Source: DAIUCA01 sp964613675 (GTDB lineage: Bacteria; Pseudomonadota; Gammaproteobacteria; Competibacterales; Competibacteraceae). Taken from it: a stretch of 27,177 nt of DNA. The stretch lies in the NCBI GenBank assembly GCA_964613675.1, contig CAZTIH010000025.1, forward strand, positions 1-27,177, in the 5' to 3' direction. Made by a program: the position numbers and the translations under genes. Within the stretch, counting starts at the first letter, position 1; every line of letters starts with the position of its first letter. Under the pieces are notes generated by a model that searched no databases, had not been told where the DNA came from, and saw nothing but the letters and a program-made list of their open reading frames with translations. Positions 1-8,410 of this stretch are shown here, one piece after another.

Positions 1-1689
1 ACCCTGTTCCCGTAACCAATCCAAAATCGGTTGGCGATGGGCGTGAATCAGGAGAATGAGCAAGTCCCCAGGCATCGCCCACAACAACGCATGTTGTACC
101 GCCTCCAACTCGGTCTCGCGGTATTCGATGCAATAGGGATCCGCGCCACACCGCTCAAAAGCCGCCCGCAACTGGGCCGCCACCTCGCCCACCCGACGGC
201 CCCGCCGATATTCTGCTAACTCCTTGATGTAAATCACATTAGGTTGCAGTCCCCAGCTCACCTGCGCGAATTCCGCTAACGCTTGGTTATCCCGATCCCC
301 AGCCTGTCCAATCAGCAACAACCGCCGTTGCCCCGCAGGCCGTGGCAGTCGCTTGCAAAACGACACAATTTCCGCCATCCCATGAGGGTTGTGGGCAAAA
401 TCCACGAGTAAATTCACCCCGTTAAGCGTCAAGAGTTGCCCGCGTGCGCCGTTGTGTTGCGGCAGAAAATGACGTAACCCCTTGCGAATCGCGTCCAGGG
501 GAAGTCCCATCGTATATCCCGTCAACGCTGCCCCTAACCCATTGATTGCGTTAAATAATGCCCTTCCGTTGAGCGTAATAGGCATGTCCTCGACGGCGAT
601 GAGTTCGTGACATTCACCCCGCTCCCAGATCATCAAGCGATTTTGAGACAGCGCAGCCGCCAATCCGCCCGCTTCCCGATGAACCCTCAACGAAGGATGG
701 CGTTCGTCCGCACTGAACCAGGCCACCTGTCCCGGATGTTGACGCCCCAACGCCATCAATCGCGGATCATCGGCATTGAGAATGAGATAATCCTCCGCCG
801 ACAACGCAACCCGCACCGATCCCTTGATTTCAGCGAGTTCGTCTAGGGTGGTGACGCCAAAATCCCCTAAGTGATCCGCCGCCACATTGGTAATCAACGC
901 CGCGTTTGCCCGCGCAATCGGCAACCCCCGTCGCAACAACCCTCCCCGTGCCACCTCCAAAATGGCCCATTCCAGTTCGCGATGCCGTAACAAAACCCGT
1001 GCCCCCCCAGGCCCCGCGCAGTCACCCGATTCAAGGACGGTCTCGTCGAACACGATGCCATCCGTACAGGTGTACCCCGTGCGAAACCCCGCCGCCCGCG
1101 CCATCGCCGCCAACAAGCGGGTTGAGGTGGTTTTGCCATTGGTCCCGGTCACGAGCACGGTCGGAATGGCCGATAAACTGGCCCACGCCACCTGCGTCTC
1201 TCTTGGAATCCCCTGACGCGGCCAGGACTGAGCCCCACGACCGCTACCCAACGTCACCTGTTCCCCATCAATCAGACAGGGAATCCCGCGCTTTTGGGCC
1301 AGCTTTGCGAGCTGTTGCAATCCCTCATCCTGTTCTTCCGCCCACCACGATCGCAATTTTTCGAGCGCAGCCGCTAAGGGAGGGGGATCCGTTTCGTGGT
1401 AACGATCAATGGCATTCTCCCACGCCCATTCCACAATTTCCGTCGCCGTGTACAGCCCATCGACCGGCGCCGACACCGCTAAACTCGCCCCCGCCGATAA
1501 GCGCCGAACCGCCGTCGTTTCGGTTAACCAGCCGAGACCATCGAGTAACTGTCGGGCTTCCTGCTGCCACAGGTCGATGATAAGGGCGGCATTTTCGTCG
1601 GGTTCAAACGAGACATCGAGCACCGCCCCAGGACGAGGTAAAAATACACTCGGGCCCGTCAACCTTCGGGGGGCTTCGCGGCGACGCAT
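1..1689 (-). CDS. Mur-ligase-family paralogue of cyanophycin synthetase, lacking ATP-grasp (partial, runs off left edge)
   Basis: The minus strand is open from ATG at 1689 to base 1, giving 563 codons with no stop; the C-terminus lies outside the window. A Mur-ligase P-loop (GTNGKTTSTR) sits at residues 182-191, followed by family hallmarks such as ARGGLLRRG, NVAADHLG and DFAHNPHG. About 180 residues precede the P-loop, against about 490 in CphA, and no ATP-grasp signature is visible there. The start codon overlaps the cphA stop (TAATG), which implies translational coupling. Mur-ligase-like genes beside cphA are known in proteobacteria; their role in cyanophycin metabolism is not certain. By homology it should form an ATP-dependent amide bond, perhaps on cyanophycin or a related peptide, in the cytoplasm; that substrate is inferred. 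Confidence 0.85.
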   Translation of the reverse strand, partial: MRRREAPRRLTGPSVFLPRPGAVLDVSFEPDENAALIIDLWQQEARQLLDGLGWLTETTAVRRLSAGASLAVSAPVDGLYTATEIVEWAWENAIDRYHETDPPPLAAALEKLRSWWAEEQDEGLQQLAKLAQKRGIPCLIDGEQVTLGSGRGAQSWPRQGIPRETQVAWASLSAIPTVLVTGTNGKTTSTRLLAAMARAAGFRTGYTCTDGIVFDETVLESGDCAGPGGARVLLRHRELEWAILEVARGGLLRRGLPIARANAALITNVAADHLGDFGVTTLDELAEIKGSVRVALSAEDYLILNADDPRLMALGRQHPGQVAWFSADERHPSLRVHREAGGLAAALSQNRLMIWERGECHELIAVEDMPITLNGRALFNAINGLGAALTGYTMGLPLDAIRKGLRHFLPQHNGARGQLLTLNGVNLLVDFAHNPHGMAEIVSFCKRLPRPAGQRRLLLIGQAGDRDNQALAEFAQVSWGLQPNVIYIKELAEYRRGRRVGEVAAQLRAAFERCGADPYCIEYRETELEAVQHALLWAMPGDLLILLIHAHRQPILDWLREQG

Positions 1690-4454
1690 TACCGTTCTGA
1701 CCCCGCCGTTTTCATCAATCGCACGCCCCGTTCATCCCGAACAATTTGGCTATCGTCAAACCGCAACCCACTGGGCAATTCCACGGATTCTCCCCTTGCG
1801 GTTTCGCGCCGTCGTCCCTGTTCGCTCGTCGGCTTGTAATAGATGATCTGTTTCCAGGTGCGCGTCACCATTTCTGCCAAGGTCAAGATGAAGTCACCCG
1901 CTTTCGCCAGAGTTAATGCCCGTTGGTTGGCTTCTGTTTCCGACAAAATGACTTCGATGCAGTCGCGATCAATGCCCGTCGCCAACAAAGTGTCGCGAAT
2001 AAAGTGCGCAACTTCGCCCGACGCACGGCCCCGTAAATCGTCGTCATCGCGACAAATGAAGTGGTCAAAGTGCCCTGCCGCAATCTGGGCCACCTCCCGA
2101 ATATCCTCGTCGCGACGGTCGCCCGGTGCCCCCATCACGAGAATTTTCCGCCCCTGAATGTCCATTCTATCCACCACGTGGCAAATGGTTTTAACCGCCG
2201 CCGGGTTGTGGGCATAGTCCAACATGACGGTGAAAGGATGTTCGTCGTACACATTCATGCGTCCCGGGGCCTGGAAGAAACTCGCATCAAACGTGCGTAA
2301 CCCCTGACGGATATTCTCCAAACTGATGCCCAAACTGTGGGCCAGCCCCGCCGCAAACATGGCATTTTGCGCATTGTGAACCGCACGGCCCTCTAACGTG
2401 GCGGGGATGAGATGGCTCCACAACAACGGCACATGTTGGCCGTGATCGTACAGCGTAATCATCTGACCATTTATGCCGTCCTCCAGCACCAACGCCAATC
2501 CCCCCGAATTGATGTGCTCTTTCACCAAGGGATGTGTCGGATTGAGGGTCACATAGCCGATGCGTTTGGCACGGGTATGGTCGGCCATTTGAAGACAGTG
2601 AACATCGTCTGCATTCAACATCACGGCGTCCTGCGCGACCTCCACGACAATCCGCTTGACCTTCGCCAAATCCTCAAGGGTGTTAATGCCCTTCATCCCC
2701 AAATGATCCGATGTGACATTCAAACAAGCCGAAACATTGGCCATTTGAAAGCCCATCCCCGCCCGCAACAACCCACCCCGCGCCGTCTCCAATACCGCCG
2801 CATCAATCGAGGGATCGCGCAAAATCATCTGCGCTGAAGTAGGTCCCGTCATGTCCCCCGCGACACTCAACCGACCGTCAATGTACACCCCGTCCGTCGT
2901 CGCCAGCCCCACCGTATGGCCCGCCATCTTGAGAATGTGCGCCACCATGCGCGAAGTCGTGGTTTTGCCATTGGTCCCGGTCACGGCGGCGATGGGGATC
3001 TGACGCGGGGAATTTGGCGGAAACAGCATGTCGATGACGGCCCCAGCGACGTCTCGCGGTTTCCCTTCGCTGGGAGCGACGTGCATCCGAAACCCCGGGG
3101 CGGCGTTCACTTCACAAATCCCGCCCCCCACCTCGCGATAGGATTCAGTGATGTCCATCGTGAGGAAGTCCACCCCCCCCACATCCAGGCCAATCGCCCG
3201 AATGGTTCGTTCGGCCATTTCGATGTTTTCGGGATGAATCACGTCAGTGACATCAATTGCGGTCCCTCCCGTGGACAAATTAGCCGTTCCCCGCAGATAC
3301 ACGATTTCCCCGGAAGACGGGATAGACGACGGCGTGTATTGCTTGAGGGCCAGCATCCGCAGGGCTTCATCGTCGATTTTGAGTTGCGTCAACACCTTCT
3401 CGTGACCGACGCCACGGCGCGGATCGCGATTCACTTCGGCGACGAGTTCCGCAATCGTCGAACGACCATCCCCCACCACGTGGCCCGGAACGCGCTTGGC
3501 CGCCGCAACGAGTTTGCCATTGACGACCAGCAGGCGATGGTCAACCCCTTCGAGATAACTTTCGATGATGACGCCATCGCTATGTTCTTTGGCCTTGTCG
3601 TAAGCGATCTCGACTTCTTCGGGCGAATTGAGGTTGATCGACACCCCGCGCCCGTGATTGCCGTCGAGAGGCTTGATGACCACGGGGTAGCCAATGTCTT
3701 CACAGGCCCGCAAACACCGCCGCAAGCTGTACACCAAACGCTGTTGGGGGACGGGCAGGCCAAGGTCGCGCAAAATGCGATGGGTCTGTTCCTTATCCGA
3801 CGCCAGTTCGACGGCAATATGGCGCGTTTCACTGGTGATGGTCGCTTGTAACCGCTTCTGATAACGACCGTGACCTAATTGAATCAGACTTTTATCGTTG
3901 AGCCGTAACCACGGAATTCCCCGCACCTCCGCTGCCTTCACCAAAGCCCCCGTACTGGGTCCCAGGGCATGTTCTTGCGCGAAGTTCAGAAACTCGTCCA
4001 ACGCCGTTGCGAACACAAAGGCTTCGGTAGAGGCCTCGACCTCGACCGTGGGTCGCAAATCGCGGGGCAGCAGGGTGATGAGTAAGCTACGGGCGAGTTC
4101 CAGGGCTTCTAAGGCCACTTCCTCTTCGTCGTAGGCAAAAATAACCTCAACTTCGTCACCTTGAAGGGGCCGCGTCCGACAAAAGGTGACTTCAGATCCC
4201 CCCATTTTCTGAAGCGTCAACGCCAACAAACCGAGCAGTTCGTCTAGATACAGTCGGTCGTCCCGTTCGAGACGGTCGATCAATTCGGGCTCGTTAAGCG
4301 AGGGCAACGCCGTCAGGAGGTCGGCGCGAAATTCTCGACCTAAACGGGGTACGGATTCGCGTAACAAATTTCCCATGTCTAGGACAACGCGAATGACGGG
4401 CAACAGTGCGTGGATATTCGGGCCGCGATAGACGGCGGTCGTAAGTAGTTTCAT
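1689..4454 (-). CDS. cphA: Cyanophycin synthetase
   Basis: This 921-residue cytoplasmic enzyme should polymerise aspartate and arginine into cyanophycin (multi-L-arginyl-poly-L-aspartate), using ATP. The order is typical of CphA: an N-terminal domain starting MKLLTTAVYRGPN, an ATP-grasp domain with KPLDGNHGRGV at about 261-271 and EVNAAPGFRMH near 448, then a Mur-ligase domain with P-loop GTNGKTTTSR at about 493-502. Length is close to the usual 870-900 residues. The open frame extends 18 codons further to an ATG at 4508, but the 4454 start matches the N-terminus of known CphA proteins and has AAGG eight bases upstream. The stop codon overlaps the start of the Mur-ligase paralogue. A short reading frame with its own ribosome-binding site lies just upstream. 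Confidence 0.95.
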   Translation of the reverse strand: MKLLTTAVYRGPNIHALLPVIRVVLDMGNLLRESVPRLGREFRADLLTALPSLNEPELIDRLERDDRLYLDELLGLLALTLQKMGGSEVTFCRTRPLQGDEVEVIFAYDEEEVALEALELARSLLITLLPRDLRPTVEVEASTEAFVFATALDEFLNFAQEHALGPSTGALVKAAEVRGIPWLRLNDKSLIQLGHGRYQKRLQATITSETRHIAVELASDKEQTHRILRDLGLPVPQQRLVYSLRRCLRACEDIGYPVVIKPLDGNHGRGVSINLNSPEEVEIAYDKAKEHSDGVIIESYLEGVDHRLLVVNGKLVAAAKRVPGHVVGDGRSTIAELVAEVNRDPRRGVGHEKVLTQLKIDDEALRMLALKQYTPSSIPSSGEIVYLRGTANLSTGGTAIDVTDVIHPENIEMAERTIRAIGLDVGGVDFLTMDITESYREVGGGICEVNAAPGFRMHVAPSEGKPRDVAGAVIDMLFPPNSPRQIPIAAVTGTNGKTTTSRMVAHILKMAGHTVGLATTDGVYIDGRLSVAGDMTGPTSAQMILRDPSIDAAVLETARGGLLRAGMGFQMANVSACLNVTSDHLGMKGINTLEDLAKVKRIVVEVAQDAVMLNADDVHCLQMADHTRAKRIGYVTLNPTHPLVKEHINSGGLALVLEDGINGQMITLYDHGQHVPLLWSHLIPATLEGRAVHNAQNAMFAAGLAHSLGISLENIRQGLRTFDASFFQAPGRMNVYDEHPFTVMLDYAHNPAAVKTICHVVDRMDIQGRKILVMGAPGDRRDEDIREVAQIAAGHFDHFICRDDDDLRGRASGEVAHFIRDTLLATGIDRDCIEVILSETEANQRALTLAKAGDFILTLAEMVTRTWKQIIYYKPTSEQGRRRETARGESVELPSGLRFDDSQIVRDERGVRLMKTAGSER

Positions 4455-4504
4455 GGCATGTGCCTTATAGGTGTTTTTGAGCGGGAAACTTGCACGAATT
4501 TGGG

Positions 4505-4594
4505 TCATAAAGCGCGGAAATGCTTCAATTTAGTGCGATTTAGGGCCACTTTCGATAACCCGTGCAGTTTAGGGCAGTTATCGCAGCGCGTCAT
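4505..4594 (-). CDS. Possible 29-residue small ORF / leader peptide upstream of cphA
   Basis: An ATG at 4594 follows a purine run AAAAAGGA three bases away and opens a 29-codon frame ending in TGA at 4507-4505. The peptide is basic and carries a CxxC pair (C4, C7). Its stop overlaps the upstream in-frame ATG of the extended cphA frame (ATGA), and the preferred cphA start lies 50 bases further on. It begins 43 bases after the thiL stop. It may be a leader peptide, a small protein or chance; the spacing is shorter than ideal and no homologue is recognised. Confidence 0.3.
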   Translation of the reverse strand: MTRCDNCPKLHGLSKVALNRTKLKHFRAL

Positions 4595-4637
4595 AGTTCC
4601 TTTTTGGAAAACGGTTTTGGCTGCGACTTATACGACC

Positions 4638-5582
4638 CTAAAAATGTTGATACCCCTGAGCGGCGAGCGGTACACCATCCAGGTCGCAAATCCCGAGCGC
4701 CGCTTCTATCGTGCCAATCTCCGTCACCAAAACCCCACAAGCCATTGATAAATCAAGTATTTTTTCACTTTTATCGCGAGAGACCGTAAAGCACAACTCG
4801 TAATCATCTCCTCCGTACAATTGGGCTGTACGACGGTGTTCTAGTGGAATTTCGTCCAAAAATTCATTCTGAGGCAAAGCGTTGAGATCGATACGTGCTC
4901 CGACCCCCGATTTGTCTAAGACATGTTGCAGGTCTTGAAGCAGGCCGTCGGAAATGTCGATGGCCGCGGTGGCAAGGCCCCGTAACTGTTGCCCCAGGGC
5001 GAGACGTGGCGTGGGACGCTGTAATCGATTGACAAAATGATCGCGACATCGAGGCGCTAAAGGCAATTTGCCCTGTAAGTACGCCAAACCCAACGCTGCT
5101 TCACCCGGCATCCCACTTACATAAACACGCTCCCCTACCTGTGCGCCCCGTCGCGTGATGGCCCCATTCGTCGGCACAAACCCGATGAGCTGTAGCGTGA
5201 TGCTCAACGGCCCCCGCGTGGTGTCCCCCCCCACCAGCGCCACCTCGTAAGCTTCGGCCAAGGCAAATAGCCCTGCGCTAAAGGCCGTCAACCATATGTC
5301 GTCGGCGTCGGGGAGCGTCAACGATAACAACGCCCAGGCGGGGGTTGCGCCCATCGCGGCCAGATCGCTGAGATTCACGGCGAGGGCTTTGTGACCGAGA
5401 TCGTAAGGGTTCACGTCGGCAAAAAAATGAATCCCCGACACCAGCGTATCGGTCGTGATGGCCAACTGTTGACCTGGGGGCGGCGTCAACAGGGCGGCGT
5501 CGTCGCCAATGCCCAACAACACATCTTTGCGGGCATGGGGACGACAAAAGTAACGGTCAATCAGAGAAAATTCGCGTGCCAT
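4638..5582 (-). CDS. thiL: Thiamine-monophosphate kinase
   Basis: ThiL phosphorylates thiamine monophosphate to thiamine diphosphate with ATP, the last step of cofactor synthesis in the cytoplasm. The product from ATG 5582 is 314 residues, the usual size. It begins MAREFSLIDRYF, like other ThiL proteins, and shows GIGDDAALL at about 24-32, TTDTLVSGIHF near 43-53, NLSDLAAMGA, VGGDTTRGP and a later DISDGL motif, all typical of the PurM/ThiL fold. The frame extends to an ATG at 5666, but those 28 residues are not part of the conserved family; neither start has a strong ribosome-binding site. It lies upstream of cphA on the same strand with a 183-bp gap (which holds the possible small ORF), and diverges from the rhodanese gene. 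Confidence 0.93.
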   Translation of the reverse strand: MAREFSLIDRYFCRPHARKDVLLGIGDDAALLTPPPGQQLAITTDTLVSGIHFFADVNPYDLGHKALAVNLSDLAAMGATPAWALLSLTLPDADDIWLTAFSAGLFALAEAYEVALVGGDTTRGPLSITLQLIGFVPTNGAITRRGAQVGERVYVSGMPGEAALGLAYLQGKLPLAPRCRDHFVNRLQRPTPRLALGQQLRGLATAAIDISDGLLQDLQHVLDKSGVGARIDLNALPQNEFLDEIPLEHRRTAQLYGGDDYELCFTVSRDKSEKILDLSMACGVLVTEIGTIEAALGICDLDGVPLAAQGYQHF

Positions 5583-5698
5583 AACCAAAATGCTTGGGAG
5601 AACTCGGAGGAAAGGTAGATGAAATTCGAGAACGACAAAAATCGTTCGGCCACTAGGGAAATTCATACCGCGTCTCGGGTTAACCCTTTCGATTTATG

Positions 5699-5732
5699 GA
5701 CTTGTCTTGAGGGCGCAAATCCGTGACAAGTC
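5699..5732. promoter_or_regulatory. 8-bp perfect inverted repeat in the thiL/rhodanese divergent intergenic region
   Basis: GACTTGTC at 5699-5706 and its exact reverse complement GACAAGTC at 5725-5732 are separated by 18 bases. The repeat ends 34 bases before the rhodanese ATG, in the 184-bp divergent region. It could be an operator for a dimeric regulator or an RNA hairpin in the leader; with arms this short, chance is possible. I see no convincing -35/-10 pair for either gene. Confidence 0.3.
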
Positions 5733-5766
5733 AGGTTTCGCTTTCATTTTTGCTTTGAGGTTTCGC

Positions 5767-6585
5767 ATGTCTCCCTTTCTCATTCAAGCTCCCGAACTTG
5801 CCGCAAAACCGCCCGAAAAAGGGCTTATCGTGGATGTCGGACAGGGCGCCCGTTACGCAAAAGCACATCTCCCCGGCGCGGTTCACGTCGATTACGCACG
5901 CTTGGTAAGGGCCAATCCCCCGGTCATGGGACTACTGGCGGATCTCAATGCCTTGACGGATCTCTTCGCCAATCTCGGCCTCACCGAGGACACCTTTGTC
6001 ATCGCCTATGACGACGAAGGTAACGGCAAGGCCAGTCGGTTGTTATGGACTTTGGAGGTTCTGGGGCACACGCGATGGGCGTTGTTGGATGGCGGTTTAC
6101 AGGCATGGATGGCAAATCAATTGCCGATGACGCATGAAGTGCCGTCGGTTCAGCGCAGCGACTACCAAGCGACTTTGAAAGGCGAAGCCCATTTGGCAAC
6201 CAAGGATTACATCGCAAGCCGTTTGGGACAGCCCGATTTCGCCCTATGGGACACCCGTACCTTAGGGGAATTTGAAGGATTCGATGTACGGGCCAAGCGT
6301 GGGGGCCATATTCCAGGCGCTCGCCACCTGGAATGGACCGACGCCATTCAGTTATCCATGAACGCGCCTCCCTACCTCAAACCCGCCGAAGAACTCCTGG
6401 CGCTGCTGGCCGAACGAGGCTTGACCCCCGATAAAGAAATCGTCACCTACTGCCAAACCCATCACCGTTCGTCCCATAGCTATGTGGTGTTGCGAACCTT
6501 GGGGTACGAGCGGATTCGGGGCTATTCGGGGGCGTGGTCGGACTGGGGGAACGATGCGTCCACCCCCGTTCAACGGGGAGCCTAA
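5767..6585 (+). CDS. Two-domain sulfurtransferase (rhodanese family)
   Basis: This 272-residue protein has two rhodanese domains, as in thiosulfate and 3-mercaptopyruvate sulfurtransferases. The C-terminal domain carries the catalytic loop cysteine C229 in VTYCQTHHRSSH, preceded by the DTRTLGEFEG and GHIPGARHLEW motifs. In the N-terminal domain the equivalent loop reads AYDDEGNGKASRL (about 80-92) with no cysteine, so it is structural, as is normal for the family. No signal peptide is seen, so it is cytoplasmic. The frame extends upstream to 5707, but ATG 5767 has TTTGAGG six bases before it. It would move sulfane sulfur to cyanide or a cellular thiol acceptor. The loop does not match CRIGERSS of canonical mercaptopyruvate sulfurtransferases, so the donor is left open. 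Confidence 0.88.
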   Translation: MSPFLIQAPELAAKPPEKGLIVDVGQGARYAKAHLPGAVHVDYARLVRANPPVMGLLADLNALTDLFANLGLTEDTFVIAYDDEGNGKASRLLWTLEVLGHTRWALLDGGLQAWMANQLPMTHEVPSVQRSDYQATLKGEAHLATKDYIASRLGQPDFALWDTRTLGEFEGFDVRAKRGGHIPGARHLEWTDAIQLSMNAPPYLKPAEELLALLAERGLTPDKEIVTYCQTHHRSSHSYVVLRTLGYERIRGYSGAWSDWGNDASTPVQRGA

Positions 6586-6661
6586 ACGAGTTACTTGCCT
6601 TGAGGCTAAGTCAGGCAGGCGGGACAAGTTGATGAATTTTCTCGAAATAGGCACATAGCAC

Positions 6662-8392
6662 CTACGACCACAACGCTCGGTAAGCGCCGTTTTGCGCGAA
6701 CAACACATCGTGCGGTCCCTGTTCCACAATCTGACCCCGATCTAACACCACGATCCAGTCCGCATTTGCCACCGTCGTCAGCCGATGGGCAATCAACCAC
6801 ACCGTTCGTCGCCCCCGCAAATGCTGTAAATGCGCGTGTAAATGGCGTTCGGCATGGGCATCGAGGGCGGCGGTCGGTTCGTCCAGCAACAGGAGAGGCC
6901 CCTCGTGCAACACCGCCCGCGCAATCGCCAATCGACTCAGTTGTCCCCCCGATAATCCAAGGCCACCATCACCAATGACGGTCTGCCATCCCTGTGGCAA
7001 GGTCGTCACGAACTCCAATGCCCCCGCCATCGCCAACGCCCGCTCCATGTTCGCGACGGTGGTGGGTCGCCCCAACGCCACATTCTCCCACACCGAGGTT
7101 TGCCAAATGATCGGGGTCTGGCCGGCATAGCTACAGGTTTGGCGCCAGTCCTTCAGCGCGAAGTGACGAATGTCCTGACCGTCGTAAACCACGCGCCCCT
7201 GGGTGGGGTCGATTAGGCGGGGAATCAGTTGCAACAACGTCGTTTTGCCCGCCCCGGACGCCCCCACAATCGCCACTTGCATACCAAATTCAATTTTCAG
7301 ATCAATGGCTTGTAAAATGGGTTGTGTGTCGTAGTGAACGGCAACACGTTCAAAAATCAGGGTTCCTCGGACGGGAATCGGCCCTGGCAACCCGTCGTGT
7401 AGGGACTCACGGGCCTGATCCAACAAGCTAAACACGCTCTCCGCCGCCGCCAACGCCCGTTGAACCACTTCATTGAGTCGCGCCAACCGCTTAATCGGCG
7501 CCAACATCAAGCTCAACGCCGCCAACAAACTCACAAATTGGCCAATACTCAACCGTTCCGACGCGGCTTCTGTCGCGGCTAATCCAATCACCAGGGCCAA
7601 TGCCGCCACCGCAAATCCCTGTACGATTGGGGCCACTGCTTCGGTTTCTCGGGTGAGGCGCTGGTGATCGCGACAAATTGCGTCGTTGCTGGTGGCAAAT
7701 TGCTGGAGTGCGAACGACTGGGCGTTGTAAGTTTTCACCACCTGTTCCCCCCAAATTGCCTGTTGAATCCACTGGTTAAGCTGTCCCATGCGCTGTTGCA
7801 CCCGTTGACTGATGCGGCGCAACCGTCGGCTACTCCACCCCATCAGGAGCGCGACCAACGGAAAGGTCAACAAGGTCAGTCCCGCCAATCCCGGGTGAAC
7901 CCACAACGCATACGCCATCAAGCCCACCACCGCCATGCCATCGCGTCCCACGGTGACCAGGGCTGTCGTAGCGGCAAAACCCATTTGGTTGACTTCATAG
8001 GTAAATCGCGACTGCCAATCCCCCGCCGAACGGGCTTGCAACGCGCGGTGCGGCAAGTACAACAGGGTTGCGAACATGTCGCGGCGCAGATCGGCAATGA
8101 CTTGATTTGCCACGCTTTTAAGTCCCACCGCCGCAATAAAGTCGAGGATCCCCCGTAGCCCAAATACCCCTGCCAAGATCCACGGCATCCAGCGGATAAA
8201 CCACGGATCCCGTTGCACAAAGCTCCCATCGAGAAGCGGTTCCAGAAGTGCCGCCACGACCGGTTCCAAGGCCCCCAACAGGAGTGTTGCCAAAACCGCG
8301 AATCCAAATCGCAACCGATACGGATAGATTCGGTGCAGCAATCGAGTCCCCAAGGGCGTTGATCTCCCCCCAGGGCTTTTCGGCGAGTCCAT
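6662..8392 (-). CDS. msbA: ABC transporter, fused permease and ATPase, MsbA-like lipid exporter
   Basis: The 576-residue protein has an N-terminal six-helix exporter domain (about 20-310) and a C-terminal nucleotide-binding domain. The latter shows Walker A GASGAGKTT at 377-385, a Q-loop glutamine near 425, the LSGGQ signature at 480-484, Walker B LLLLDEPT at 500-507 and the switch histidine in IAHRL near 536. Size and layout match MsbA, the inner-membrane flippase for lipid A core and phospholipid, which acts as a homodimer. Other half-size exporters of this type (multidrug or peptide) are similar, so the lipid role is inferred. It follows pdxY by 18 bp on the same strand and converges with the rhodanese gene; the 76-bp gap between their stops shows no clear U-tract terminator. 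Confidence 0.8.
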   Translation of the reverse strand: MDSPKSPGGRSTPLGTRLLHRIYPYRLRFGFAVLATLLLGALEPVVAALLEPLLDGSFVQRDPWFIRWMPWILAGVFGLRGILDFIAAVGLKSVANQVIADLRRDMFATLLYLPHRALQARSAGDWQSRFTYEVNQMGFAATTALVTVGRDGMAVVGLMAYALWVHPGLAGLTLLTFPLVALLMGWSSRRLRRISQRVQQRMGQLNQWIQQAIWGEQVVKTYNAQSFALQQFATSNDAICRDHQRLTRETEAVAPIVQGFAVAALALVIGLAATEAASERLSIGQFVSLLAALSLMLAPIKRLARLNEVVQRALAAAESVFSLLDQARESLHDGLPGPIPVRGTLIFERVAVHYDTQPILQAIDLKIEFGMQVAIVGASGAGKTTLLQLIPRLIDPTQGRVVYDGQDIRHFALKDWRQTCSYAGQTPIIWQTSVWENVALGRPTTVANMERALAMAGALEFVTTLPQGWQTVIGDGGLGLSGGQLSRLAIARAVLHEGPLLLLDEPTAALDAHAERHLHAHLQHLRGRRTVWLIAHRLTTVANADWIVVLDRGQIVEQGPHDVLFAQNGAYRALWS

Positions 8393-8410
8393 CTCGTAAC
8401 CGCGCGCGAG

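Noticed and set aside
906..1580. 224-codon plus-strand open frame, with overlapping frames in the same region
   Set aside because: Antisense to the Mur-ligase paralogue; proline- and arginine-rich translation typical of a shadow frame.
2916..3851. 311-codon plus-strand open frame
   Set aside because: It is the antisense shadow of cphA, whose minus-strand product has all expected motifs. The plus-strand translation is low in recognisable domains and rich in histidine and arginine.
6586..6661. Bidirectional terminator between the rhodanese and msbA genes
   Set aside because: Only a weak TGCCT..AGGCA stem with a 12-base loop and no U-tract on either strand.
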